From Hyphomicrobiales bacterium (GTDB lineage Bacteria; Pseudomonadota; Alphaproteobacteria; Rhizobiales; Rhizobiaceae), in assembly GCA_900473795.1 (NCBI GenBank), contig UCMT01000005.1, forward strand, positions 1 to 64,000: a DNA stretch of 64,000 nucleotides, read 5' to 3'. The notes below the pieces were generated by a model that made no database searches, had not been told where the DNA came from, and saw nothing but the letters and a program-made list of their open reading frames with translations. Below, one piece after another: positions 52,435-61,477 of this stretch. The position numbers and the translations under genes were made by a program. How positions within the stretch are numbered: position 1 is the stretch's first letter; each line of letters starts with the position of its first letter.

Positions 52435-53751
52435 TCAGCGATTGACGGTTTTCGCAGGAACCGTCAACACGGCCAGCGAACCGATGACCAGCGCTGCGGC
52501 CAGCAGATACATACCGGCGCTGTTGGTGCCGGTGAAGTCCTTCAGATAGCCGACCAGGAATGGCCCGAGGAACCCGGCGAGGTTTCCGACCGAATTGATC
52601 CAGGCAATGCCGGCCGCAGCGCCCGTACCGGCAAGAAAGGCGGTCGGAAGCGACCAGAAGAGCGGCGCGCAACTGATGGCGCCGGCAGCAGCCAGCGAGA
52701 GGCAGACGATCGAGACCGTCGTGCTCGTTGCCATGGTCGCCGCGACAAAACCACCAGCGGCGATGATCGCGGGAATGACGAGGTGCCACCGCCGTTCGCG
52801 CAGCCGGTCGGCGGAGCGTCCGAGCGCCAGCATGGCGACGAAGGTGCAGATATAGGGGATCGCGGAAATCAGGCCGATGTTCAGGTTTCCGGTGACGCCC
52901 GAGGCCTTGACGATCGACGGCATCCAGAAATTCAGGCCGTATTGCCCAAGCACGAAGCAGAAATAGATCAGGCACATCAGCCAGACCCGGCGGTCCGTCA
53001 GGGTTCCGGCAATGCTGTGAGGGCTCGAGACCTTGGCCCGGTTCTCCGCTTCGATATTGGCCGTCAGCACGGCCTTTTCGTCTTCGTCCAGCCATTTCGC
53101 GGCCCGGATGTTATCATCGAGGTAGAAGAACGTGGCGACGCCGAAAAGGATTGCCGGAATGGCCTCGATGAGGAACATCCACTGCCAGCCGGAAAGACCG
53201 TGCGTGCCGTGGAAGCTGTCCATCAACAGGCCCGAAAGCGGGTTGCCGAAAATGGCGGAGATCGGGATCGCGGACATGAAGGTGGTGATGATCCGGGCCC
53301 GGCGATTGGCCGGATACCATGCGGTCAGGTACAAAATGATGCCGGGGAAAAATCCGGCCTCGGCGACGCCCAGCAGGAAACGCAGGACATAGAAGACGGT
53401 TTCCGACGAGGTGAACATGAACGCGGCGGAAATGATGCCCCAGGTGACCATGATGCGGGCAATCCACACCCGCGCGCCAACCTTGTTCATGATGATGTTG
53501 CTCGGCACTTCAAACAGAAAATAGCCGATGAAGAAAATGCCCGCGCCGATACCGTAGGCCGCTTCGGAGAGGCCGAGTTCACTCGACATCTGCAGCTTGG
53601 CGAAGCCGACATTGACGCGGTCGAGATAGGCGACCACGTAGCACAGCATCAAAAATGGAACGATTCTCCAGAATACCTTGCCATAGGCACGATCCTCCAC
53701 CGCCTGTGCGGCGTACGCGCCATCGACTGGCGCCTGCGTCTGCAGCGTCAT
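52435..53751 (-). CDS. MFS transporter of the anion:cation symporter (ACS) type, probable tetronate importer
   Basis: The product is 438 aa with 12 membrane helices. YLDRVNVGFAKLQM, FFIGYFLFEVPSNIIMNKVGARVW and RFLLGVAEAGFFPGIILYLTAWYP are the ACS family hallmarks (sugar acid and tartrate-like substrates). It is first in the minus-strand operon, 66 bases before ltnD, so uptake of L-threonate or a related acid is likely. GGAGAG precedes the ATG at 53751. Its promoter region holds three LacI-type operators. Confidence 0.88.
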   Translation of the reverse strand: MTLQTQAPVDGAYAAQAVEDRAYGKVFWRIVPFLMLCYVVAYLDRVNVGFAKLQMSSELGLSEAAYGIGAGIFFIGYFLFEVPSNIIMNKVGARVWIARIMVTWGIISAAFMFTSSETVFYVLRFLLGVAEAGFFPGIILYLTAWYPANRRARIITTFMSAIPISAIFGNPLSGLLMDSFHGTHGLSGWQWMFLIEAIPAILFGVATFFYLDDNIRAAKWLDEDEKAVLTANIEAENRAKVSSPHSIAGTLTDRRVWLMCLIYFCFVLGQYGLNFWMPSIVKASGVTGNLNIGLISAIPYICTFVAMLALGRSADRLRERRWHLVIPAIIAAGGFVAATMATSTTVSIVCLSLAAAGAISCAPLFWSLPTAFLAGTGAAAGIAWINSVGNLAGFLGPFLVGYLKDFTGTNSAGMYLLAAALVIGSLAVLTVPAKTVNR

Positions 53752-53817
53752 GATTCTCTCCTCCAATTGTTGCCGCGGTCCCCTGTCGGTCCTCCCGCGG
53801 CACGCCAAGCCATTTTT

Positions 53818-53886
53818 TGGCAGCGCTGCCATTTTCATTAGTCCATTTTGGCAGCGCTGCCAACATGAAATTGGTAGCGCTGCCAA
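53818..53886. promoter_or_regulatory. Three tandem LacI-family operators
   Basis: The sites are TGGCAGCGCTGCCA (53818-53831), TTGGCAGCGCTGCCAA (53848-53863, a perfect 16-bp palindrome) and TTGGTAGCGCTGCCAA (53871-53886, one base off). Their centres are 31 and 23 bp apart. The GCGC-centred palindrome is classic for LacI-family proteins, and lacI is divergent to the right. They would control both the transporter operon and lacI-otnC. Confidence 0.9.
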
Positions 53887-53989
53887 AAAAATCTTGCTTC
53901 TTGGCGGCAGCGGTGAAAAATGGTGCCGGTGCATCATCGCGCGGACATGCCGCCGGTGAGGAAGCCGCCCGAAAGCGCTGGGTTCAAGA

Positions 53990-54994
53990 GTGACTGTGGA
54001 ATTCAAACATCAGGCGACGGTAACGCTTGCCGAGGTCGCAGACGCGGCCGGCGTCGGCGAGAGCACGGTGTCGCGCGTGCTGCGCAACCACGGCTCGTTT
54101 TCCGGCAAGACGCGGGACCGGGTGATGGCTGCGGTCGAGCGGCTGGGCTATGTGCCGAACCGGATCGCGGGAACGCTGGCCTCCACCGGTTCGCGTCTTG
54201 TCGCCTTCGTCATTCCCTCGCTGTCCAACATCGTCTTTCCCGATGTGCTGCGCGGCGCCAGCGCCATTCTGGAGGAAAACCGGTACCAGGCGGTCTTCTC
54301 CGTCACCGACTATGATCCCGAGAAGGAGGAAGCGCTTGCGGCCGCGATGCTCGCCTGGCGGCCGGCGGCGGTCATGCTGGCGGGATACGAACACACCGAG
54401 GGCACGGTGAAGATGCTGCGCGCGAGCGGTTGCCGGATCGTCGAAATGCTCGATGTGGACGGCGATGCTCTCGACATGGCCGTCGGTTTCTCGAACCGCG
54501 CGGCCGGACGCGAAAGTGCCGCCTTCCTGCTCAGGCGGGGCTATCGCCGGATCGGCTATGTCGGTCACGACCTGAACCGCGATACCCGCGCCGGCAAGCG
54601 GTTTTCCGGCTTTTGCGAAACGCTCGGCGCGCATGACGCCCCCCTCGCCGACCGCGAAATTCTTGCCGGGGCATCATCGGTGGAGAACGGCAGGCTGGGG
54701 CTGGAGCGGTTGCTCGCCCGAACCCCCGATCTCGATGCGGTTTATTTCTCGAACGACGACATGGCGCTGGGCGGTTATTTCCACTGTCTGGCACGGGGGA
54801 TCTCGATCCCCGCGCAGCTCGCCATTTTCGGCTATAACGGCCTCGATATCGGCCGGGCGACGCCGCAGCCGCTGTCGACCATCCGCACGCCGCGCGTGGC
54901 GACGGGACAGGTGGCCGCACAGCTTGTCGTCACCAATGCGCCACCCCAGGTCGTCGATCTCGGTTTCGAGCTGATCGAAGGGGCGACCGCCTAG
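53990..54994 (+). CDS. LacI family transcriptional regulator of tetronate genes
   Basis: The product is 334 aa, GTG start. The HTH (VTLAEVADAAGVGESTVSRVLRNHGSFS) and hinge helix (VPNRIAGTLAST) are followed by a periplasmic-binding-protein-like effector domain. The effector is probably a pathway intermediate or the sugar acid. It is divergent from the transporter operon and 17 bases upstream of otnC, so it likely controls both. Confidence 0.92.
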   Translation: MTVEFKHQATVTLAEVADAAGVGESTVSRVLRNHGSFSGKTRDRVMAAVERLGYVPNRIAGTLASTGSRLVAFVIPSLSNIVFPDVLRGASAILEENRYQAVFSVTDYDPEKEEALAAAMLAWRPAAVMLAGYEHTEGTVKMLRASGCRIVEMLDVDGDALDMAVGFSNRAAGRESAAFLLRRGYRRIGYVGHDLNRDTRAGKRFSGFCETLGAHDAPLADREILAGASSVENGRLGLERLLARTPDLDAVYFSNDDMALGGYFHCLARGISIPAQLAIFGYNGLDIGRATPQPLSTIRTPRVATGQVAAQLVVTNAPPQVVDLGFELIEGATA

Positions 54995-55011
54995 AACTTG
55001 GAGGAACTGTC

Positions 55012-55680
55012 ATGTCCGACGCGCGCCTGCGTGAGGAAATCTGCCGCTACGGCCGCTCGCTGTTCGAGCGCGGGCTGACGCCCGGTTCGTCGGGCAACAT
55101 ATCGCTGCGGCTGGAGGACGGCGGCTGGCTGGTGACGCCGACCAACGCCTCGCTCGGCTTCCTCGACCCGGCCCGCATTTCACGGCTGGACGGCGAAGGC
55201 CGGCTTCTCTCCGGTGACAAGCCGACCAAGGAAATTCCGCTTCACACCGCGCTTTACGACACACGCGGCAGCGCCCGCGCCATCGTCCATCTTCACTCCA
55301 CCCACGCGGTGGCGCTGACCATGCTGCCGGAGATCGATCCGCGCGCCGCCCTGCCGCCGATGACGCCCTATTATCTCATGCGCGCCGGCGAAACCGCGCT
55401 GGTGCCCTATTACCGTCCCGGCGATCCGGCGGTTGCCGACGCGATCCGCGGGCTGGCGGGGAAATATTCGTCGGTGCTTCTGGCCAATCACGGACCGGTC
55501 GTCGCCGGCGACAGCCTGGAGGCGGCGGTTTTCGCTACCGAGGAGCTGGAGGAGACCGCCAAGCTCTATCTGCTGCTGCGCAACCTCAACCCCCGCTATC
55601 TCAGCCCGGCGCAGGTCAACGATCTCACCAAGACCTTCGGCCTCGACCTGCCCTCGCATCACGACCATGGCCATGATTGA
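55012..55680 (+). CDS. otnC: 3-oxo-tetronate 4-phosphate decarboxylase (class II aldolase fold)
   Basis: The product is 222 aa. TPGSSGNISLR, the Zn site VHLHSTHAVAL and the ANHGPVVAG loop belong to the class II aldolase/adducin family. OtnC decarboxylates 3-oxo-tetronate 4-phosphate to dihydroxyacetone phosphate and CO2, completing the pathway. It is co-transcribed with lacI (17-base gap). The C-terminus is His-rich (HHDHGHD). Confidence 0.9.
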   Translation: MSDARLREEICRYGRSLFERGLTPGSSGNISLRLEDGGWLVTPTNASLGFLDPARISRLDGEGRLLSGDKPTKEIPLHTALYDTRGSARAIVHLHSTHAVALTMLPEIDPRAALPPMTPYYLMRAGETALVPYYRPGDPAVADAIRGLAGKYSSVLLANHGPVVAGDSLEAAVFATEELEETAKLYLLLRNLNPRYLSPAQVNDLTKTFGLDLPSHHDHGHD

Positions 55681-56136
55681 ACGAGCTGCACAATCGCGCT
55701 TCGACCGCCGTGCCCGTGAAAACAAAAAACGGCTGGCAAGCCGATCGCCTAATCGGCACGCTTGTTCGCCCAAACTTCGGAGGAGGACAAAATGGGCGAA
55801 TCGAAGCAACGTAAATCCGCGGAATGGCGACAACAGGCTTCGGGATGCCGACATGGGCGGCATTTTTGGGAGGCTTAGGAGCGTCTTTGAGCGCAGGGGA
55901 CATAAGTTTAAGATCGAAGGCGATTTTGGAATTGCGAAGAACCGACTTCTAGACCACTCCTACCAATATATCGCTTCGTGCAACAAGGAACTCTTTAAAA
56001 ACTAGACCGCAAACTCATAAACGGGGTTTCATGAGCGCAGAATATTCCCATGCCACCTTCGCTGAATACCGAGATTAAATGCACCAGTCTCTCTCTGCGG
56101 CAAATAAAATACCGAATTTTGGCCATTTAAGGATAT
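55681..56136. other. 456-bp gap with relic open frames
   Basis: GC content falls sharply after about 55860. A 28-codon frame at 55791-55877 (plus) begins MGESKQRKSAEWRQQ after a strong GGAGGAGG site, but ends abruptly; a 50-codon frame starts at 55853 (MGGIFGRLRSVFERRGHKFK). Both look like pieces of disrupted genes rather than working ones. The AT-rich DNA up to 56640 seems to be a small inserted island. Confidence 0.5.
55791..55877 (+). pseudogene. Short ORF behind a strong ribosome site, likely a truncated gene
   Basis: The product is 28 aa, MGESKQRKSAEWRQQ and onward. CGGAGGAGG lies about 6 bases before the ATG, which is much better than chance and implies a once functional start. The reading frame ends after 28 codons in DNA of changing composition. 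No family is assigned. Confidence 0.35.
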
Positions 56137-56562
56137 CTAGAATTCCATGGATTTCACTATTTGTTCTACGCCGCTCAAATCCTCTTTCAGTTCCGGACTC
56201 TCAGGATCTAAACAGACATAGGTTGCCAATACTACATCTCTTCCATTTGATACATATGTAGCCGCAATTATTTCGCCATTTGCAATTGACGTTGTACCAA
56301 CAGAGGTGACTTTACCCACACGATCGATCATCTTGTCACACCGCATGTCGTTACGGCGGCAAAAATCTGCAAGAAAAGTCCGCAAGTTTTCAATCGTCAC
56401 GGTTGGATCTTTTCCGCCGCGATATTTTGCAATCGAAAATTGAACCACTCCCACACCCATGGACCGGGCTAAGCTGGGAGGCGCCCCAATGGGAAGATCT
56501 TCAGTTATATCAGCCCAGCCCTGAGGTAGATTGAACCTTAGTCCATTGAATTCCACGCGCAT
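56137..56562 (-). CDS. Orphan immunity-like protein (DcrB/DUF1795-like)
   Basis: The product is 141 aa, in distinctly AT-rich DNA. MRVEFNGLRFNLPQGWADITEDLP and SMGVGVVQFSIAKYRGGKDP resemble DUF1795/EspT-like proteins, many of which are immunity proteins for polymorphic toxins. The ATG is 18 bases after the stop of a 20-codon toxin C-terminal remnant on the same strand, the usual toxin-immunity spacing. The toxin itself is lost. Role inferred from context. Confidence 0.6.
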   Translation of the reverse strand: MRVEFNGLRFNLPQGWADITEDLPIGAPPSLARSMGVGVVQFSIAKYRGGKDPTVTIENLRTFLADFCRRNDMRCDKMIDRVGKVTSVGTTSIANGEIIAATYVSNGRDVVLATYVCLDPESPELKEDLSGVEQIVKSMEF

Positions 56563-56580
56563 ATTTTTTCCCGGAGATGA

Positions 56581-56640
56581 TTAATAGCGTAAGAGCTTGC
56601 CGGTGACCGGATCGTAAGGGAGAAAATGGGTTGAGTCACT
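56581..56640 (-). pseudogene. C-terminal remnant of a polymorphic toxin
   Basis: Upstream of the immunity-like gene the same-strand frame reads WSDSTHFLPYDPVTGKLLRY then TAA (56583-56581), and is closed on its 5' side by TAG. The DPVTGKLLRY style ending is common at the C-termini of secreted polymorphic toxins. Only these 20 codons remain before the ABC permease genes begin. Confidence 0.5.
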
Positions 56641-56678
56641 CCACTACCTCCCGTGGTACCCGGCTTAAAGTCAAGCAT

Positions 56679-57578
56679 TCATTCCTTCACCGCCCCGGTC
56701 ATCGACGACACGTAATAATCGACGAAGAAGGAATAGAGGATCACCACCGGCAGCGAGCCGAACAGCGCGCCCGCCATCAGCGCTCCCCATTCGAACACGT
56801 CGCCGCGGACCAGCTCCGTCAGCACGCCGACGGGCACGGTCTTGTTTTCCGAAGACTGGATGAAGGTCAGCGCATAGATGAACTCGTTCCAGGACAGCGT
56901 GAAGGCAAAGATGCCGGCCGAAATCAGCCCGGGAACGGCAAGCGGCAGGATGATCTTGATCAGGATCTGCCAGCGCGTCGCGCCATCCACCAGCGCGCTT
57001 TCCTCGAGCTCGAACGGGATCGAGCGGAAATAGCCCATCAACAGCCAGGTGCAGAAGGGTATGAGGAAGGTCGGATAGGTGAAGATCAGCGCCAGCTTGG
57101 AATCGTAGATGCCGAACTTGAAGACGATGAAGGCCAGCGGAATGAACAGGATCGAAGGCGGCACGAGATAGGCGAGGAAGATCATCAAGCCCACCGGCCG
57201 CGAGCCCGAGAACCGCACCCGCTCGATCGCATAGGCGGCAAAGACGGATGCCGCCAGCGACAGGAACGTCGCACAGGTCGCCACCAGCATCGTGTTCCAC
57301 AGCCAGCCCGGATAGGAGGTCTCGAACAAAAGGTACTTGATATGATCGAGCGTCGGGCCGACCACCCAGAAGGGGCTGTAGTTGTTGTAATCGGTCAGCT
57401 GCGAATTCGGCTTCACCGCCGTGATCGCCATCCAGTAGAACGGAAAGAGCAGCACGAAGACGAACACCGCCATCGGCAGATAAACCATCACGATCCTGCG
57501 CGGCAGGCGGTTGAGATAGTTCATGCCCTGTACATCGTCGGTGAGAACGGCGTCTTCGGATTTCACGGTCGTGGTCAT
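56679..57578 (-). CDS. ABC sugar-type transporter permease (MalG-like)
   Basis: The product is 299 aa with six membrane helices. The EAA loop motif reads EESALVDGATRWQILIKIILPLAVPGL. An SFVVDYYVSSMTGAVKE-like tail (here FVDYYVSSMTGAVKE) is typical of MalG-type CUT1 permeases. The second ATG at 57578 is preferred because GGGGGAGA abuts the first (57584). Last gene of the ABC operon. Confidence 0.92.
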   Translation of the reverse strand: MTTTVKSEDAVLTDDVQGMNYLNRLPRRIVMVYLPMAVFVFVLLFPFYWMAITAVKPNSQLTDYNNYSPFWVVGPTLDHIKYLLFETSYPGWLWNTMLVATCATFLSLAASVFAAYAIERVRFSGSRPVGLMIFLAYLVPPSILFIPLAFIVFKFGIYDSKLALIFTYPTFLIPFCTWLLMGYFRSIPFELEESALVDGATRWQILIKIILPLAVPGLISAGIFAFTLSWNEFIYALTFIQSSENKTVPVGVLTELVRGDVFEWGALMAGALFGSLPVVILYSFFVDYYVSSMTGAVKE

Positions 57579-57594
57579 CGTCATTCTCCCCCAA

Positions 57595-58527
57595 TCAATC
57601 CTGGCCGCCCTGCTGCCATTTGCGGCGTTGCAGGCCGAAGAAGCTGAACATGATGGCGGCAAGCAGGAAGGGGATCATCGCGACCGCGATCGCCGCCCCC
57701 TCCCCCAACTGTCCGCCGGGAATGCCGCGCTGGAAGGACAGCGTCGCCATCAGATGCGTCGCGTTCACCGGCCCGCCCTTGGTGAGCACGTAGATGAGCT
57801 GGAAGTCGGTGAAGGTGAACAGCACCGAGAAGGTCATGACCACGGCAATGATCGGCGTCAGCATCGGCAGCGTCACGTAGCGGAACCGCTGCCAGCTCGT
57901 CGCACCATCCAGCGACGCCGCCTCCTGCAGCGAGGCCGGAATGGTCTGCAAGCCGGCGAGCAACGAAATGGCGACGAAGGGAATGCCGCGCCACACGTTG
58001 GCGGCGATCACCGAGGCCCGGGCATTTTCCGGATCGCCGAGGAAGTTGATCGGGCTGTCGATCACGCCGAGCTGCATCAGCGACCAGGAGATGATCGAGA
58101 ACTGCGCATCGTAGATCCACCAGAAGGCCAGTGCCGAGAGCACGGTCGGAACGACCCACGGCAGGAGCACGATCGCCCGGAAGAAGGATTTGAACGGCAG
58201 GTTCTCATTCAGCAGCAGCGCCAGCCACAATCCGAAGACGAATTTCAGGATCGACGCGACGACCGTGTAGAGCAGCGTGTTGAAGACCGAGAGCCAGAAG
58301 ACCGAGTCCTCGGCCAGGAAGACATAGTTCTCGAGCCCGATGAACACCCCGTCGCGGCCGATGCGCGTGTCGGTGAAGCCGAGCCAGACGCCCAGACCAA
58401 GCGGATAGGTCAGGAAGCAGACAAGGAAGACGGCGGCCGGCAGCATGAAGAGGAAACCGATCATGTTCCTGTTCTGCATGAGCGAAGCCATCGCCGAAGG
58501 CGGCTTCCTGGACGACACTGTGGACAT
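57595..58527 (-). CDS. ABC sugar-type transporter permease (MalF-like)
   Basis: The product is 310 aa with six membrane helices and an EAA motif LQEAASLDGATSWQRFRYVTLPML. NMIGFLFMLPAAVFLVCFLTYPL starts the first helix. It pairs with the MalG-like permease 16 bases downstream. GGGGAGA precedes the ATG at 58527. A RIME-like element separates it from the solute-binding protein gene. Confidence 0.92.
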   Translation of the reverse strand: MSTVSSRKPPSAMASLMQNRNMIGFLFMLPAAVFLVCFLTYPLGLGVWLGFTDTRIGRDGVFIGLENYVFLAEDSVFWLSVFNTLLYTVVASILKFVFGLWLALLLNENLPFKSFFRAIVLLPWVVPTVLSALAFWWIYDAQFSIISWSLMQLGVIDSPINFLGDPENARASVIAANVWRGIPFVAISLLAGLQTIPASLQEAASLDGATSWQRFRYVTLPMLTPIIAVVMTFSVLFTFTDFQLIYVLTKGGPVNATHLMATLSFQRGIPGGQLGEGAAIAVAMIPFLLAAIMFSFFGLQRRKWQQGGQD

Positions 58528-58586
58528 CGGACATCTCCCCGGTAGGACGAATTGCGGAAGCGCGTTTCCATTTTTTCTCCGAGTCC

Positions 58587-58752
58587 GCAGTATAGACAGT
58601 GGCCGCCTAACCCCCCTCTGCCCTGCCGGGCATCTCCCCCACAAGGGTGGAGATTGGCGCGGGGGGCTGACCTCTCGCTCCCGATCTCTCCCCTTGTGGG
58701 GGAGATGTCACGAAGTGACAGAGGGGGGTATTCCGATGCTGTCGTGTACTGC
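58587..58752. repeat. RIME-like palindromic intergenic element, copy 2
   Basis: The 166-bp element matches copy 1 at 21422-21574: same CCCCCCTCTG-CCCTGCCGGG start, ATCTCCCCC hairpin, and GTGACAGAGGGG ending, with a terminal inverted repeat (right CTGTCGTGTACTGC; left partly decayed). It occupies most of the 307-bp gap between the binding-protein and permease genes, inside the operon. Confidence 0.85.
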
Positions 58753-58834
58753 GCTCCGAGTGGTGAAAACGCTCCATCTCTTTGTTTTTACACGTTTCCG
58801 AACGGAAACCGTTTCACACTTTCCTGAAAGCGTC

Positions 58835-60151
58835 CTAGACCCGGTAGTAGCGGTTTGCCCGGCGCTCGGCCTCGACAACCGCCTCTTCCGGCGTCATCTG
58901 GCCGGTGACCGCGGCGGCGAACATGTCGACCAGCACATAGTCGGCCATCACCCCGGCGGACGCATAGCCGAGCGGGCCGGCATAGCCGTTGGGACGCAGC
59001 GTTTCCGACGCGCGCGCATAGGGCGCGTGGATCGGGTCGGACGTCCAGACCGGGTTGTTGGCGAAAGCCTTGAGCGGCTGGCAGCAATAGGCGCTGGAGC
59101 CTTTTATCCAGGCGTTCATCTGGTCGGCCTCCATCATGAATTTGATGTAGGCCTTGGCCGCTTCCGGATATTTCGTGTGGTTGAACAAGAGCAGCGAACT
59201 CGTCTGATGCAGCTCGACGCTCTGGCCGACCGGGCCGACCGGGAAGTTGGTGGTGCGGATATCGGCCGCGAGTTCCGCCGTCGCCGGATCCTTCTTCGAC
59301 GCATAATAGAGCGAGACGCCGTTTGCCGTCAGCGACACCTGGCCCGCCAGGAAGGCGCGGTTGTTGTTGATGTCGAGCCAGCTCTCGGTGCCCGGAATGA
59401 AGGTTTCGTACAGCGCCTTGGCGTAGTTAATCGCCTTCAGCGTTTCGGGGCTGTTGACGACGACCTTGCCGCCCTCGTCGACCATCTTGCCGCCATGGCT
59501 CCAGAGCAGCCAGTGCGCATAGTTGTTGCCGTCGCCGACGGCCTTGCCGTGCGGGAAGCCGGCCGGCGTTCCCTTGGCCTTCATGGCCTTGCAGAGCTCG
59601 AGGAACCCGTCGGTATCCTTCGGAAATTCGCTGAACCCGGCCGCCTTCATGTGGCTGTCACGGTAGCAGACGGCGTTGCCGATGGCCGTCAGCGGCATGG
59701 CGATGAACTTGTCTTCGCGCGTCGCATAGCCCTTCAGGCCGTCGTACCAGCCACCATATTTGCCGCCGAGATAATTGGCGAGCTCGGTCAGATCGACGAG
59801 CTTGTCGGGATATTGGTGGGCGTCGTCAAACCAGCACATCACCAGATCGGGGCCGGAACCGACATTGGCGGCGACGGCCGCCTTCGGGCGAATGTCTTCC
59901 CAGCTTTCCTTGTCGATGCGGACCGCGACGCCGGTCGCTTCCGTGAATTTCGCGGTGTTGGCAAGCCATGCATCCTCGTCGCCCTTGACGAAGGGCGTCC
60001 AGCGCAGGAGCCTCAGGCTCGCCCCTTCTTCCGGCTTGTAGACCGGCTCCGCCCCTTGCGCGAAAGACGGGCGGATGCCGAAAGGCGAAAGCCCGGCGAT
60101 GCCCGCCAGCGCGGCGGATGCGGTGAGAAAATCACGTCTCTTGAAAGTCAT
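58835..60151 (-). CDS. ABC transporter solute-binding protein (Tat-type signal)
   Basis: The product is 438 aa. The N-terminus KRRDFLTASAALAGIAGLSPF is a twin-arginine signal; the mature protein is a family 1 extracellular solute-binding protein (EEGASLRLLRWTPFVKGDED, AHWLLWSHGGKMVDEGGK, AAKAYIKFMMEADQMNAW). It should deliver a sugar or sugar acid to the MalF/G permeases. Substrate unknown; the neighbouring DenD-like and SDR enzymes hint at a polyol or sugar acid. Confidence 0.92.
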   Translation of the reverse strand: MTFKRRDFLTASAALAGIAGLSPFGIRPSFAQGAEPVYKPEEGASLRLLRWTPFVKGDEDAWLANTAKFTEATGVAVRIDKESWEDIRPKAAVAANVGSGPDLVMCWFDDAHQYPDKLVDLTELANYLGGKYGGWYDGLKGYATREDKFIAMPLTAIGNAVCYRDSHMKAAGFSEFPKDTDGFLELCKAMKAKGTPAGFPHGKAVGDGNNYAHWLLWSHGGKMVDEGGKVVVNSPETLKAINYAKALYETFIPGTESWLDINNNRAFLAGQVSLTANGVSLYYASKKDPATAELAADIRTTNFPVGPVGQSVELHQTSSLLLFNHTKYPEAAKAYIKFMMEADQMNAWIKGSSAYCCQPLKAFANNPVWTSDPIHAPYARASETLRPNGYAGPLGYASAGVMADYVLVDMFAAAVTGQMTPEEAVVEAERRANRYYRV

Positions 60152-60312
60152 AATGCTCCTCCTGGTGACAACGGGACATCATCCTTTCCGGCACCCGCCG
60201 TCCCGTTTGGCGAATGCTGCAACGAGGTGTTCCGGCATGGCCGGAAACGCCGACCCGAAACCGGATGCGCCAAGGCTCCTCTTCCCTCACGCAGCGGCAA
60301 GACGGGGCGGTA

Positions 60313-61380
60313 TCAGTCGATCAGCCGCACGCCGGTTTCGGCGTCGAACAGGTGCACATGATCGGCATCGATCGACAGGTGGATCGCCTCTCCCGGCCGG
60401 GCGGTCACGCGCTCGCGGAAAACGCAGGTGACGTCGGTTCCGCCGAAGCGCACGATCAGCTGCGTTTCGTAGCCGGTGGGCTCGATGACCGCGACGGCGA
60501 CAGGAAACCCGTTCGGGTCGAGCGACATATATTCCGGCCGCAGACCGTAGATGAGATCGCGCCCTCTTGCCGCCGATGGCGGCCGCGCGACCGGCAATGC
60601 CATGCCGTCGGTTGCGATGAAGCTGTTCGGATTTTGCGGGTCGAGCCTGCCCTTGATCATGTTCATCGCCGGCGAGCCGATGAAACCGGCGACGAAAAGA
60701 TTGGCGGGGCTGTCGTAGAGATCGAGCGGCGCGCCGATCTGCTCGACGATGCCGTCATGCATGACGACGATCTTGTCGGCCATGGTCATCGCCTCGATCT
60801 GGTCGTGCGTGACGTAGACGGTGGTCGTCTTCAGCCGCTGGTGCAGTTCCTTGATCTCGGCGCGCATGGCCACGCGCAGTTTCGCATCGAGGTTGGACAG
60901 CGGCTCGTCGAAGAGAAACACCTGCGGATCGCGCACGATCGCCCTGCCCATCGCCACGCGCTGGCGCTGGCCGCCGGAGAGCTGGCGCGGATAGCGGTCG
61001 AGCAGCTTGGAAAGCCCCAGAATGCCCGCGGCGGTGCCGACGCGCTTGTCGATGTCGGCTTTCGGCGAGCCGTTCAGCATCAGGGAGAAGGCCATATTGT
61101 CGGCGACCGTCATATGCGGGTAAAGCGCATAGTTCTGGAACACCATGGCGATATCCCGATCCTTGGGCGGCAGCGCGTTGACCACCTTGTCGCCGATGCG
61201 GATTTCGCCGGCCGAAATGTTCTCGAGACCCGCCAGCATTCGCAGAAGCGTCGATTTCCCGCAGCCGGACGGGCCGACGAGGATGACGAATTCGCCGTCC
61301 TCGATTTCGATGTTCACGCCCTTGATGACGGGAAAGGCGCCGAATGATTTTTTGACATCGACGAAATCAACGCCTGCCAT
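60313..61380 (-). CDS. ABC transporter ATP-binding protein (UgpC/MalK family)
   Basis: The product is 355 aa. Walker A is GPSGCGKST (36-44), signature LSGGQ (134-138), Walker B VFLFDEP (154-160) and switch His192. The C-terminal TOBE-type regulatory domain (about 240-355) is typical of CUT1 sugar importers. It energises the neighbouring MalF/G-like permeases; gene order is ATPase, binding protein, permeases. Confidence 0.95.
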   Translation of the reverse strand: MAGVDFVDVKKSFGAFPVIKGVNIEIEDGEFVILVGPSGCGKSTLLRMLAGLENISAGEIRIGDKVVNALPPKDRDIAMVFQNYALYPHMTVADNMAFSLMLNGSPKADIDKRVGTAAGILGLSKLLDRYPRQLSGGQRQRVAMGRAIVRDPQVFLFDEPLSNLDAKLRVAMRAEIKELHQRLKTTTVYVTHDQIEAMTMADKIVVMHDGIVEQIGAPLDLYDSPANLFVAGFIGSPAMNMIKGRLDPQNPNSFIATDGMALPVARPPSAARGRDLIYGLRPEYMSLDPNGFPVAVAVIEPTGYETQLIVRFGGTDVTCVFRERVTARPGEAIHLSIDADHVHLFDAETGVRLID

Positions 61381-61477
61381 ATGCTATCCTCCCACATGAG
61401 TTTCACCTGAAATCGGCGGCAGTCCGGCGGCCTCTCCTCATGCCGTTCTCGGACATCCTCCGGTTCCTCGACTGCTC

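Noticed and set aside
56631-57647. Plus-strand frame over the ABC permease genes
   Set aside because: It is an antisense shadow; the minus strand encodes clear MalG-like and MalF-like permeases with EAA loops.
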